From Branchinecta lynchi (taxonomy: Eukaryota; Arthropoda; Branchiopoda; Anostraca; Branchinectidae): 64,000 nucleotides of DNA. Below, piece by piece: positions 9,858 to 22,090 of the stretch. Each line of letters starts with the position of its first letter. Position 1 is the stretch's first letter. Made by a program: the position numbers and the translations under genes. Location: assembly GCA_023053575.1 (NCBI GenBank), contig JAKZAP010000016.1, positions 7,560,046 through 7,624,045 on the forward strand, given 5' to 3'. Under the pieces are notes generated by a model. The model ran no database searches. It saw nothing but the letters and a program-made list of their open reading frames with translations, and was not told where the DNA came from.

Positions 9858-10447
9858 CGCACAGTTAATTCTTAGGTTTCAAAAATTCATAACAGCTGAC
9901 GTTCCTCCATCTCGGTTGATATCGGAACAACAATCTCGATGGCCATTTAAAAAAAAATCAACCTCGTTCCGCTCGATAGATATTGTCATAGGCTACCTCG
10001 CCTTCGGCTCGGATAGGTTATTCACAATGTCCATCTAGATGTTATTTTCCAATACCAGCCTCGATGTCGGAAGTTAACCTTTAATTAACCAGTTCACCTG
10101 GTCGCGACAGAGTGCAAGACTAAGTAGGTTTTCCCGCTCGTTCACGAACTAAAACATACCCACATAATGGACCAGACCTCTGGCTTGATATTAACTGCCG
10201 CATTAAAAGAGTTTAATGGCGCTTTTAGAGCATATTTTAGCAAGTTTGTTTATTCTCGAGCCAGAAAACGCTACGCAACACGTCTGACTCGAAACTAGCT
10301 CATTTTATCGACACTTCGTTGGGCAAATCATTGCTTCAGCGAGGAGATCGAACGAAGCGTGTAAAGGACCTTGTCATTCCCTATAACATAGCTTACCGAT
10401 CGAGCCCACTATTTTACCATTGCAGAACCTGAAGGTGTTTACATCTA
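9858..10447. other. Unassigned intergenic sequence
   Basis: Contains CCTCGCCTTCGGCTCGGATA-type sequence near 10000 but no feature I can name. Confidence 0.45.
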
Positions 10448-10630
10448 GCTACAGCCTGAACATGACTCTTGCCAAGAAGGGCCGAACTGTCAACAGAATA
10501 AATCTTTAAACTCACAAGAAACCTGCAAGCTAGAGCTCGCTAGAGCCTGAAGTGGGTCTTTGCCAAAGAGGGACGAAATCGGAATGTCACTGCAATAACT
10601 CAGCTGATTTACCGGTTTACCGCCGTCAAC
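10448..10630 (+). mobile_element. Two diverged GGCCCTTCTTGG copies
   Basis: CATGACTCTTGCCAAGAAGG at 10460 and AGTGGGTCTTTGCCAAAGAG at 10550. The second is followed by ACTCAGCTGATTTACCGGTT. Confidence 0.45.
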
Positions 10631-10862
10631 CATGACTCGAAATCAGCTTGGGCTGAAGGAACGAGTTAATCCTGTTTTCATACGTTTATACAAAAAACGT
10701 TCGAGAAAGAGAGATTTGAAAAAAGTAAACAACAGAAACAAGTAAAAAATATTAAGTTCTTCTTTTTACTCGCTTTCTATAACATATTTAGTCTGGCAAT
10801 ACTTGTTGAGAACATATTTGATCTTTATCTTAAAACATACTTTGTTCTTTCCGAACACATCT

Positions 10863-11230
10863 TTAAAGGACGTGTTGTACCAATAATACTAATGCAACCT
10901 ACTTCAATAATCACTCCATATATTTCTAAACCCATAGACCCCCGTTTCATACTACATTCTAACCACTCTAACAAAACCCCGCTGATTTTCTAACTTGCCG
11001 TGTTTTGCTACCGTCGATGTGTATCACACTGTCGACAGTTGTCTGCGAGAAGTTTTTCCATCAGGAAAACTGGTTATTGTTTCCCTGTTTTCGTTACAAG
11101 TAAACGGATCTGGGAAAAGGCTTAAAACAGCCCAAACTGTGGGTTATTTACTGAAAGCACAGCATAGTTTTAAAGTATTCAAATACTTGAAAATACTGTA
11201 AGTTGAAGAGTAGTGCGAGGGGTCCTTTAA
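10863..11230 (+). mobile_element. TTAA/AGGACC MITE, intact copy
   Basis: TTAA at 10863-10866 and 11227-11230, with termini AGGACGTGTTGTACC and GTGCGAGGGGTCCT. It closely follows the copies at 2066 (inverted), 24543 and 49336. Confidence 0.85.
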
Positions 11231-11915
11231 TAAAACAATGCTTTTCCTAAAGCAACAGTCTCTACGGCATCAGTCGGCAGTACTTTTTCCTAAAACATAT
11301 TTGTGTATCCAGAAACAATTAAAAAAAAACTTAAGTTTTTTTAGAAAATCTTTGTGCGTTTCGGAACAAATTCACGACAACACTGGGTATACAACATCAG
11401 CAGTCTCTGTAGCATTCCAACGACGCAGCAGTGCGATTAATATGGCAAATTCTATACAGGGACAGTTGGGAGGTGATAAACGACGGATAAACATTTGAAG
11501 TTTACAAAGTAAACCACTTGACAAACTGAACAAACAAATGGAGATATGCGAATGTGCTAATCATCTTCGCTGGTGCATAATGGCAACCGCCCTTCAGAAA
11601 TGTGTACAATTGCTGTTTGTCAAGACCTGGCGCGTAGGATCACTATACAAACTGATAAGTTATGGTTGAAGCATTCCTAGGGTTTTAAATGGGGCCTCAT
11701 TTGGAAGACATTGTGATTTGTCATTTTTACGAGTTCGTGTCTACTACACTTGGATCTACTTTGAATAGATATGAATTGAATAGGTATATGCAAACTACTA
11801 TTTTGTGTAGGTATATACAAATACACTGGTGCGAATGACAAGAAGGCTGGCTGTTAATAATTCTGGGTGGTCAGATCAGTGTCGCTGATGTATATATCAG
11901 AGTTCGATAGCGTTT

Positions 11916-12032
11916 AATAATTATATAATAATAATTTTGTATTATATAATATTTTAAATTATAATAAATTATATAATAATTTGAAAATCATATAATATAT
12001 ATTATATATTTTAAACTATATAATAATTTGAT
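11916..12032. repeat. AT-only low-complexity tract
   Basis: About 115 bases of TATAATAATTATA-type sequence with multiple short palindromes. Confidence 0.8.
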
Positions 12033-12062
12033 GGGTCGTGCATCCTTGTGCTAAACGGTATC

Positions 12063-12460
12063 AACGTTATGATATGATATGATATTTATTTGTCTTCAGA
12101 GCCCAAAGGCCATAACAAACACACATAAATAACAACATGTAAATACAAAATAAACGGTCACACTACTACACTAAACCCCACTCAAACATGTTATGGCACA
12201 TTTTTAGTGTCAGATTTTCGGGAACCATAATAATTTGACTATTTCTATGATAATTTGTTGCCGAGAAATAACGGGTGTGTGTGAACATTAAACAAAGGAA
12301 TGCATATCTTCTGGTAAGTCTTATTAAAACCTCTGACAGTGTTGTGCCTGAGCTTAAACCGAGTGGGCTAGTCAAGATCAGAAGAAGAAGAGTCCAAGCT
12401 AGACTTGATAACTGCCATGACTGCAGGCAAGTCCTTTACAACCATTAACTAAGCTCAATC
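12063..12460 (-). mobile_element. LINE 3' fragment with (ATCAT)n tail
   Basis: The - strand frame at 12375-12166 ends with FTHTRYFSATN and NLTLKMCHNMFEW, a plausible eroded reverse transcriptase C-terminus. It is followed by a 3'UTR ending TTTGGGCTCTGAAGACAAAT and an (ATCAT)n tail at 12063-12090. The same 3' end recurs on the + strand at 37325-37450, 37545-37674 and 40790-40905. Confidence 0.55.
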
Positions 12461-12861
12461 AGTACAACATAATCTGGAAGTGCACCAAGCCGTCACTGTT
12501 TGGTTGGTTTATACTGTGTTCTCGATGAAAGAAACAAAATGAGATTTTGAGGGTACTTTCTTGGTAAGCTAATTCTTCCTCTAAGATGTTAGGCGACGGA
12601 TAAATGTAATTTCGTATATTTCCCCGACAACTGTCCAAGCGAAGAAACAAAGTAAATCTCAGTTTTAAAGCAATGCCAATAAAAAACGAGGTGCGGGCTC
12701 GGCAAACCAAAAAACAAGTGACCAAATCCAAGAGTGATGCGTATTCGACGACATGCAAATAAAAATAACATAACAAATATTATAATGTGCGTGTTTATCG
12801 ATGAATATAGGAGTTCATTCCACCATTCAGTAAATCTTAGGCCATTTCTTAGACCCTGTAC
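12461..12861. other. Unassigned; possibly upstream LINE body
   Basis: Long overlapping - strand frames with hydrophobic stretches but no recognised motif. They may belong to the LINE at 12063 or be chance. Confidence 0.3.
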
Positions 12862-13060
12862 CAGGCCTGTATCCACGAATTTATTTCGGTGGGTGGGTGG
12901 GTAGGGTGGGGGGGGGGGGGGGGTTGCCGGCGGGTCGGACCAAAAAGTACGAAAAAGACATAGATCAGATTTTAAAGCCTAAAAAAAAAAATGATTACTT
13001 TTGTGGGTTTCGGGGGGGGGGTCGAACACTCTACCCCCCCTTCCCCTGAATACGGACTTG
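12862..13060 (+). mobile_element. Poly-G hAT MITE, copy with 7/8 TSD
   Basis: Ends CAGGCCTGTATCCACG and CCTGAATACGGACTTG, flanked by CCCTGTAC and CGCTGTAC. The same internal GGGTCGGACCAAAAAGTA block is present. Confidence 0.85.
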
Positions 13061-15230
13061 CGCTGTACCCATCATGCAAGGAAACCTCCACACTTGACTG
13101 TTGGTACAGACTGGGACCAGCCTCCACTCTGAACGAAAAGCCCTGGCTAGTGTCCCCTTACAAGGGCGAAATTAATGGGCACGAAGTCATTGGGCATGAT
13201 GCCAACCGGGGGAAAGAAGATCACCCCTCTGCCCTCTCGAATGAATGGTTGATACTGTCTGCTATTTAATGACGGGGTCATAACTTGATCGGATCGACAC
13301 CCACTGTAAATGCCAAGCGGAACAAGGGCCGCTTTATCGCGGGTCAATCAAGTAGAAATGGAAGCGGAACTGAAATATTTCACGTCTTTTAACCGACAGA
13401 AGTAATAAAGGAGTCAGTCGTCACGGCTCAATCAAGTGAAGTGGGCCTCAGCCAAGTGAAATGCATGGTTGAATTGGACGGCAAGGTGCTAGAAGCTCCG
13501 TTCATGGGTGCAGCCTACCCGCCGTAACGTTGAAATAAGTCGTGCACAAACAGTCGGGTTTTTGCTGCCGGATGCGACTTTTCTCCTTCGCTCCATATTT
13601 CGGTTGTATCATATGGATGCTTCGGTCCGAAATGTCGATCCGGTGTGAGATATTCAAACAATGCGTAAAAAGGATACATCAACTACGATGCTTTGGCAGC
13701 GATACTTCGGCCCTTCTTGGCACGGGTCCTCGTCAGGCTGTTGAACGTCAGAGACAACGTTGGGAAAGAAACAAACCTTCGTTGGGGAAGATACGTCAGC
13801 ATCGTAGCTAATGTATCCGATTTATCAGTTTATGCATTGTTAGAATATATGTTTCCTAGTCAGCTTGGGCTCAAGGAGTATTCATTAAAAATAAACATTC
13901 TACTTTCATGGGAGTGAATTTTAAACGCGAGCTGGAACTGTCTTTTGTATCCTATAATACTATAAACAGTTGTTATTAGGACACAAATAGACAAATGTGC
14001 ATAGTGACGCGAATTTGGCACCTAATCTTATCAGACTGAGTGGGCACGTGCTTTTACTGAAACATGAAGCCTGACTGACCGAAACGCCTGCAAGCTAAAT
14101 CTACAGCTGAATTTGTTCTAACAATTCAATTAAGTTCAATTTAGCTGAAACCACATTTTGTGGATGGTGTCCTAAAGTTGATGGATAAGGGTTCATCCCG
14201 AGTTTTTTTTACGTAGCCTACACCAGGTGTTCAGTCATTGTCGATCGGATCCTGCTCACTTTTTAGTTGGTTACCGGCCGGAAATTGTCAGCAGTAAACC
14301 AAGCGAGATCTGAACATGTTTTATTTACATGAAAAACCTAGGTCGCGCCCGGTACCAAGGACTAACGCCCCTCTGGGGCGTTAGTCTACCGAGAAAAAAG
14401 GCGGAATACGGAAAGGAATATATAAAAGAAAAAAGAAAAAATGATAATTCCTTACAAAGAACACACGACTGCGTTGGTCTACCGCTAGGCTTCCGGACTT
14501 TTTATTATTTTCGCTTTGTACGTGTCTATTAATTATCAAAATATCTAAACGTACCAAAATCGACGAATTGACTTGCTATTTGGTGCAAAGTATATAAATT
14601 ATGTTTGTTGAACTAACTACCTACCTACTGAGTTGGTCGAAATACTCGCCGTTGGTCGAAATACTCGCCGAAATACTACTTTTAATAATAAACTCACTCT
14701 CTATTGCCGAAAAAACAAACAAGGAAATCTGTAATCGGATACGGTATAGGATAAGATAAGATAAGAACCTGATTAGCCTATGCGATTTACCAATTAATAC
14801 TCTGGTCGACCAACGCAGATGCTTTCTTAAAATCAACTGAAATTAAATTTATCATTTTAAATTCTATTTTTATTTAAAATCTTCTATCAAAACATTATTT
14901 TTAACAAAACCATTACTAGCTAGTGCACAGTAGAGCTTTTTGGAAACGACCGAAATGTTTAAGGTTCCCTTATAGAAGTTAAAATGTGAAAATTAAACTA
15001 CGACTATCAAATATACTTTAATCAGTTATAAAATCCGAAGAAAATGCATTACTCAGTTAACCCGCTATTTGAGAATAAGCACGATTCATAGTAGGCTACC
15101 TTAATACTGATCAGAAATAACTGGCAATAACAATCAATAACAAATTGCACAATAAAGAAATCACCCAACAATCGAAAACTGACTGAAGCGTAACCTATTT
15201 TACAAACAGGAATGAAGCTGAGTCTTTGAC
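13061..15230. other. Mostly unassigned intergenic sequence
   Basis: Holds one GGCCCTTCTTGG element (13665-13745). A short inverted repeat GACTAACGCCCC/GGGGCGTTAGTC lies at 14359-14385. No genes are recognised. Confidence 0.45.
13665..13745 (-). mobile_element. GGCCCTTCTTGG element, one-sided copy
   Basis: CGATACTTCGGCCCTTCTTG and CGGGTCCTCGTCAGGCTGTT after GATACATCAACTACGATGC. It reads in the same order as 58380-58455. Confidence 0.6.
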
Positions 15231-15519
15231 CAGGGTTGCCACATCAAAAATATTTAGAGAGTGACTTTTGGCCCAAAACAGAGAGTGAAATGGGAGTGAA
15301 ATTTGTATTCATGAAAAAAAACGTGAAATGGTCCTTTTTGGTCGGAATAGCCTCTGCAAAAATGACACATCCTAATTTATTTCCACAGAAAAACTTGAAG
15401 TGGTCACTTCTAGTCGGAATCCCTGCTGCAAAAACGACACATTTAGACGTTTTATGAAATAGAGTGAATTTTATGTCCTACGTAGGATGTACACTATCGT
15501 GCGACATGTGGCAACCCTG
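15231..15519 (+). mobile_element. hAT MITE, CAGGGTTGCCACAT family
   Basis: A 289-bp element with ends CAGGGTTGCCACAT and ATGTGGCAACCCTG, flanked by TCTTTGAC and TCTTTGAT (7/8). The interior carries two copies of a roughly 70-bp unit containing TGGTCACTTCTAGTCGGAAT-like sequence. This makes a spurious 73-codon frame. Confidence 0.87.
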
Positions 15520-17135
15520 TCTTTGATATTCCTCACTAGCCATTTCAAATAGTACATAACCACGTATTTGACGGAATTTAAAACGCGCGAGCTACCTGTG
15601 GCCGTTGATTATTCTTTCAGTGTACGCAAAGCACTTGAGTTGAGAAGCATTGTTTCTAAGTTTCTAGTTATCTATATTAGTCATTTACCTGTACTGTATA
15701 TGGCCTTCGGTTTTTTCAATACAGGTATTATTATTAATCCAAACGTCGCTACGAGACGATCATTGTGAAAAATCAATAATCCCTCACTGCAGTCAAATAA
15801 TAATGCGTGTTCAGTTGTAAGATACAGATGAAAGCTGGCTGTTCAGTTGAACTTTAAGGTGAAGGTGAGTGAATGAGCTTTTTCGTTACAATAAAAAAAC
15901 ACCCAGGTGAATACACAAATAAACATCAGACGGTGAAAAGTCTTATTCTTTTCAACGTGAGAAGTTTTATTATTTCGAAAATTCAACGCAATTCTTGGAG
16001 TCAGGTGAAGACCGGAAGTTTTCTTTCGCAGTCAGAAACCCGTCGCAACGATAATGGACTTGGCAAATTTATGAACGTGCCAAAGGATGGCAGTGACCAA
16101 AGAGCCTTAGCACACGTCAGTAACGGCTAGTTTCCAATGAAGAAAGGGTCAGTACTAAAACATCCAGACGAACTGGTGAGTTAGCCCAAAGCCGTTACAC
16201 TCGCTGACGGCAACTATGTAGGAGAGGTCGCCAACTTCAAACTACATAACCTCGTAATTGGCCTAAAAATACTGAAAGAAAATTTCTGTGCAGTCCTAAC
16301 TAGGTCCGAACTGTCAAGAAGCAAAACCTAGGAAACAAACATTTCCCACCACAGAAATTTCCTTTTAACAAGTTTCAGGTCAATTTCGCAGTTACGTAAT
16401 TCCAGTTCGGCGACCGCTCCTGCAATATCATTATTAGCACATAAATCCTAACGGCAATGCTGGTAATAAAAACAAAACGTAACGATTCAAGTGAACCCGA
16501 ATCGTATAATTCACAAGTATGCCTAGGCACAGGTTTTGGGACAGGCAGGGAGTTCTAGGCTCTAGAACTCGGTGCCTGACTAAGCCTGGGCACGTGCGTA
16601 GACATCTGTGCTTGGATAGGCATGCTTGTGAACGTGACTTAAGAGAAATTTTTTCTGCTGGTCAAAACTGCCTCCAGGATCTTAATAAGCTCGAAGTATG
16701 TGCTTTCAATCGCAATACTCATCCATACTCTATCCTGTATTCTGCGTGCACTTTAAAATTTCAAACTCTCGCTTGCAAACGTTGGGCAGAAGTACTTGGC
16801 CCGAATCGATTCCCTAGGTATTGCCCCCAAACACAATCCCAGACTTAAAGAGTGAACTGATGGTGTACACCAGGGGAGAAACCATTACCAGTCAAGATGA
16901 ATGACTTTTCTTTTTGGAAGTTTTAACGCCAACCAATTTATTCCAAACTAGCTGTGAACCCTTCATGACGATTCAGTAAATTCGCCCTCTCGTCAATAAA
17001 ACTATGCAGTGGACAGTTCACGGCACCTGAGCGGACACACTGTCTCTTCTTGAAAATTCGACTGCTTGTTAGGCAGGAATTCCATAATAGCCTTAAAACA
17101 CATTACTGAAAGAAATAAGCAATACCAGTTATTTA
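15520..17135. other. Unassigned intergenic sequence
   Basis: Frames at 15873-16130 and 16519-16848 resemble no family and have no splice support. Confidence 0.4.
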
Positions 17136-17449
17136 GAGCGTTTTCCACCCTACTTGCCGTAGTTACTACGCAAGACGTCATGAATTCTGGATTTTTGGTG
17201 TCAAGGCTGGAACGATTTTTCTATTTTCCAGCAGGATATCATGCCACGGGCGAATCCGAACAATCACGTTACAGAGATGCGTAGTTACTACGCTTACTAC
17301 GCTCCCGAGCATGGTAAGCAAATAGTAACTATTAGTTACGATTTCGAGAAGGTTGGAACGGTCAGCGTAGTAACTTTTCATGAGGATGGAACGGAAATAG
17401 TAACTAATAGCGCTAATAGTAACTATTATTAGAACGGTGGAACACCATA
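17136..17449 (-). mobile_element. GAGCGTGTTCCACC MITE, TTA TSD
   Basis: A 314-bp element, GAGCGTTTTCCACC to GGTGGAACACCATA, flanked by TTA at 17133-17135 and 17450-17452. It is inverted relative to the other three copies. The internal stretch TAGTAACTATTAGTTACG is typical. Confidence 0.85.
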
Positions 17450-17792
17450 TTAGCTGCATCTATTATTATTCATATACCAGCTAGATTTTGTTCCTTTTGT
17501 CTGGATTCCTTGATAAGATCTACTGGAGCATATCCACTAGGTTGCCTCCAGAACGCGAGTCCAACAGTCCTGGTTTGAACTGGCGACTTAGATGGGGGTG
17601 GTATAGACACTGCAAATGATAGGGTGATTCCGATTAGAATCCTTCAAAATACCCCCCCCCCCCATCTCTTTTAGATACTTCACCACAAAATATGCTTTAA
17701 CTCGCCAAAAAACGTCATTGGGAGCAGGGCTATAATCATGATAACGAAATTCAAGTCAACGAAGATGGCAGAGTGGATACCACAAAAGAGTA

Positions 17793-17908
17793 CACTGTAA
17801 AAAAAAATCTTGCAGTATTTGCTGCTGGGATTAATCTTATCTTTATAGAGATAAGATTAATCCCAGTAGCAAATACTGCATCTTTATTCGGAGAAACTTT
17901 TTACAGTG
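17793..17908. mobile_element. CACTGTAAAAA MITE with near-perfect hairpin
   Basis: Ends CACTGTAAAAA and TTTTTACAGTG are flanked by TA on both sides. At the centre, 17812-17842 pairs with 17848-17879 at 30 of 31 positions around a short TTATA-type loop. TA TSDs and these ends suggest a Tc1/mariner-type MITE. Confidence 0.78.
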
Positions 17909-18280
17909 TAAGCTCTACTATCTGATTGCATTAAACGATGTCCAAATATACATCTTAAAAATAAGATGAAAAGTTGTTTGATGAGTAAAGATGGGTGAGG
18001 AGATAGGGTTACCTTGGGTATGAATCGGTTTTGGATTGTCACGAGGTTTATTTGTCTTCTGTTTATATATAACGTTTAAAAAAAAAAATATATTTATATA
18101 GTTACTTATGTATAGTACTGCATTTATTTTTTCCCTTTTCTTTTTTGTTCCAAATATAATTAGGCTAAGTGATTAAATTATTTAGTCCTGCCACAAACAA
18201 ATATGTATAGATTTTCACGTGGTAGGTCTGTTATGATATTAAAATTTTCTTTTGTAAAATTCCATTATACATTAAATTTG

Positions 18281-18356
18281 TCATATACGAGGTAAGACGT
18301 GTCATATATCTCTCTGTCATATACGAGGTCTCTGTCATATACGAGGTAAGACGTGT
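18281..18356 (+). repeat. Short tandem repeat, GTCATATACGAGGTAAGACG
   Basis: Three full or partial units of about 20 bases, one interrupted by TATCTCTCT. Confidence 0.75.
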
Positions 18357-18797
18357 TACCCAAGTCCCAAGTTTCACCACTTAGTGCAGGACCACAATAA
18401 TACTAAAGCTAAGCTCGAAGGAAGATGGAGGGAAGGTACCACGAAAAAATATACTGCACTATCCGATTGCTCTAAGCGATGTTCAAATATGCGAAGTAAG
18501 ATAATGGTGCCGGGAGTCTAACCTGTAATGTAGACAACCCTAGCTTTCATGAAAAGGTCGTGTATGAATAAGAATGTTTTAAACAAATCAATGGCGCTTA
18601 GAGCATCTGCCCTACCCTATACCCTTTTTATGCCAAAGTCTACTTCTGAAAAATTGACGTTGGGTATAAGGTGTAATCAAGCATGAAAGGCAAAAGGCAA
18701 GTACAGCTTTCGTGGAAAGTTCGTTTTGAACAACAGTAACTCTCGTATCTGAATCCCGCTCAAAGATCCACATTTTCCCTTGTTGGTTATCTTTCCT

Positions 18798-19274
18798 TTA
18801 AAGGACACGTCGTGTGTAATACAGCAATCAATTCTGCTTCTTTAATATTTCCGTCCATTCTCGTTCCTGAGATTCTACATTTCATGAGTGTATCCTATCT
18901 ATTCTATCTATTCGAAGACAGGTTATGCACATTTTGCCAAGTTAGTCATTTAAGGCAAAGGACATAGAAAGAGTCGAAAAACAGAATGTGTATCCTAACT
19001 CGTCTATTAGCATTACACTGATTATCCCACTTGCACACGTTTCTCCTTTTTACGTGACGTATCAAGCTCCCGACTATTGTTTCCGATAAGCTTATCGGTC
19101 CAAAGACCGGTTATGCAAATTTTTACCGAGATTGTTATCCAAGGTAAGGAAAATGGAAAGAGCAACAGCCGAAGCCTTGCGTAATTTTCTGTAAGTAGAG
19201 CCAAGTTGTTTAAAGTGGTCAACTATCTCAGAACATCTTGGCAGAAACACTACGTAGTGCGAAGTCTCCTTTAA
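18798..19274 (+). mobile_element. TTAA MITE, second subfamily (AGGACACG)
   Basis: TTAA at both ends (18798-18801, 19271-19274), with AGGACACGTCGTGTGTA at the left and GTGCGAAGTCTCCT at the right. The interior differs from the first subfamily but shares ATTTCATGAGTGTATCCTAT with the copy at 32163. Confidence 0.78.
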
Positions 19275-19294
19275 GTCAAGACTTATTTTCTCTA

Positions 19295-19375
19295 GCTGAA
19301 CCTTTGAAGAAGGCCCTTGCCGAGAAGGGCCGAAATATCGCTGGAATAAATCCCATCTGACTTATCTGTTTAGCT
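19295..19375 (+). mobile_element. GGCCCTTCTTGG element copy
   Basis: GAAGGCCCTTGCCGAGAAGG, GCCGAAATATCGCTGGAATA and CTGACTTATCTGTTTAGC follow directly after a TTAA-family copy. Confidence 0.55.
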
Positions 19376-21515
19376 ACGTCGACACTCTCGAAATTGCAAA
19401 GCTGCGTAGGGTAAAAGGCGAGCCATTGTGAAAGGCGCTCTCACACTAACCTGAATGTACCTTAAGGGGTTAATGAAAAGTCCTCGATCACATTGTCAAT
19501 TAGAAACATAAGCCCATCGAGTTCAGTATGCATATTAGCCACACAACAACTTCAAATTAAGCCTATACCCAGACCGATCAATCCTTGCTCGAAGACGATA
19601 GCCCAAATGCAAAGCTTAGACAAATCTTGTACAAATTAGGAAAATCTGAATAAGATTTACGACTTATGAACCCACAATCCAATGCAAACCAATGCATAAT
19701 GCACTGAAGTCAATCAGCTCCACATGGTTTCCACCTTTCTGCTTATGTAGGAACTTACCTCATGAGGTGTATCAGTTCGACGACAAATGAAGAAATAATC
19801 GACGACAACTTGAACCCGGCGTTAAACCCAGATCAATAGTCAATAAAATAAGGTTATACTAATGTTAATCCTTCAAAATTAGAAGGGTAATGCAACTAAA
19901 GTACACGATTTCACTGGAGCCAATTACGGATTAGGACATGCTACACAGAACTATTACTCTAGCCGCCCCAAGTCTAAACTATACACCTTTCTGAATGGGA
20001 AACAATTGGCAATCTGATTCCACCTGAGGATATCTGCCTTCAATCCAGGACCAAAACATTGTTACAGCTTTTAAAGTGTAACTGAAAAGAGTATCCTCGG
20101 GATCTAGTAGCGATGTTCAGCACATTCACCGCTGGCCGGACAGGACAAAGTTCACCCTGACGCGGACAGTTTGTATTTTCAATAAAAACGTGCATTTGAA
20201 TGGCTAAGCTTCATCACAAACCGTAGTATCAGATTAACCGTAATATTTCAAGCATAGAGGTACTACAAGCCCATGGAGGTTACCAATAACCCGAAAGAAA
20301 AAGTGGATGAAATTAATAGCGGAACAACGAAGTAACACATTTTCATCTGATCTATCGTTAAAATTTGTGAAAGCTTGTCTAACCATGATCGATGGCGGTA
20401 AGTTCAGCAGAGATTCATTCCACTGACATTTCGGCTCTTTTTTTTTCGAAGTGAAAAGTTACAGCTGGAAGAGCATACATACATTCTTGCAAGCTCTGGG
20501 CTGAGGAATACTCTCGAACAGCAAAATAACTTTGCAATGATTTTTTGTAGTAAAACCCTCTCAGTCTCCTTTAGCCCAATCAAATCCTTTAAAGATGGAA
20601 TTTATAACAATCAAAATCCACAACTCGATCCCAACCTCACCGTTCTAGGCTATAATTAATATTCAATCGCTTTTTTTTCTTCTGTACCCTCACCTGCCCC
20701 GCTGAGTTTGCCTAAACTAATGACAACACTCTGACAGTATCGAATGACAAAGCTGCAATGCTTATGTAAACATGACAGGCCCCACTCATAAATGTTCCCA
20801 TAGTTTGCATTCTATTTATCTTAGTGTTGATCATGCAGAAACGATGAGAGTAAACATGAAACCATACGGCAACTACAAGATAACGGAATGATGTTACGAA
20901 CGGATCACTAAAACTTAGACTTGGCATTATTAGATTTACTGACCAACATGGTTTGACATGTGGCGATACTGTATAGCTATCTCCGTGAGTGAGTGTGCGT
21001 TGCATTTGGCTATCAGTATTTACCAGCGACGCTTTATTGCTGGATCTACCTCAAAGGAAAAAGATGGGTGCCAATTAGAGAGCTGATCACGACTGACTAA
21101 TTAATTTATCCCATTGACATTATTAATTTGCTCACAAACATGGTGTGGCAGTTGTGTTCATCGCATTCTTGTTACCGGACTCGCGACATTTTACTGCTGG
21201 ACTCAAGCGCTTTATGGGGAAAGGAAGGGTACCAATTATACTGAACGATCAAAGTTCATTGATTAATAAATTGTCACTATCACACATTAAGGGCTCAAGC
21301 ACCATTTGCTGTGAGTTATTGATACCAGGGATATGGACCTTAGCTACTGCATCTACTGTAAATTTTTCACAGTCCTACGACAAGCCATTCCAGAGATACA
21401 TGAGTTGCTCAAAAGATCTAGCCGCTACGAGAACGGTCAAAAAGAGCTAAGCGACACATTAGTATATCGGTAAAAAAAATATTACTATTTTCTTCTATCT
21501 GTTATTCGACACAAA
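19376..21515. other. Unassigned apart from one old repeat
   Basis: A donor-like GTAAGTTCC on the - strand near 19755 follows a short open stretch, but no acceptor or homology supports an exon. Confidence 0.4.
20110..20345 (+). repeat. Diverged dispersed repeat paired with 325-705
   Basis: Shorter version of the same repeat. The middle of the other copy is missing here. Confidence 0.5.
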
Positions 21516-21809
21516 GAGCATGTTCCACCCTTCTAACAATAGCAACTATTAGTTACTATTTTCGTTCCAACCTCGTGAAAAGTTACTACGATGACCGTTC
21601 CAGCCTTCTCGAAATAGTAACTAATAATAACGACGCTCGAGAGCGTAGTGAGCGCGGTAACTCCGAATTTATGTCACGTGATTGGCTGGATTAGCCCGCG
21701 GCATAATCTTTTGCATAAAAAAGAAAAATGCGTTCCAGTCTTGACGCCAAGAAGACAGAACATGTGACGTCATGCGTAGTAACTGTGGTAATAAGGTTGG
21801 AACATGCTA
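21516..21809 (+). mobile_element. GAGCGTGTTCCACC MITE, AAA TSD
   Basis: A 294-bp element, GAGCATGTTCCACCC to GGTTGGAACATGCTA, flanked by AAA at 21513-21515 and 21810-21812. Confidence 0.83.
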
Positions 21810-22014
21810 AAAATCATCAAGATCGGTGGAAAAATAGATTTAAAAAACCTTTGTTTCTTCTCCAAAATATTTTGAAATTTGTCGCTTGACTCCTGAATGT
21901 GTGACAGCGCTGATTATGACTGCGCTAAACGAATAGGTCAGCTGAGATTTAATCCAACGATTTGTGTGCCTTCTTAGAGAGGTCCCTCGTATAGCTCAAG
22001 CTAGAAAAAATCAG

Positions 22015-22090
22015 CATGTAAGCCGGACGAGGACCCTTGCCAAGGAGGGTCGAAATATCGCCAGATTACATCTGAGCTGCCCATCTTGCG
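22015..22090 (+). mobile_element. GGCCCTTCTTGG element copy
   Basis: GGACGAGGACCCTTGCCAAG and GGTCGAAATATCGCCAGATT. Flanks are only weakly like other copies. Confidence 0.5.

Noticed and set aside
19741..19830. - strand open stretch RRVQVVVDYFFICRRTDTPHE before GTAAGTTCC
   Set aside because: No acceptor and no recognised domain. Could be part of an old repeat, and support is too weak to list as a gene.
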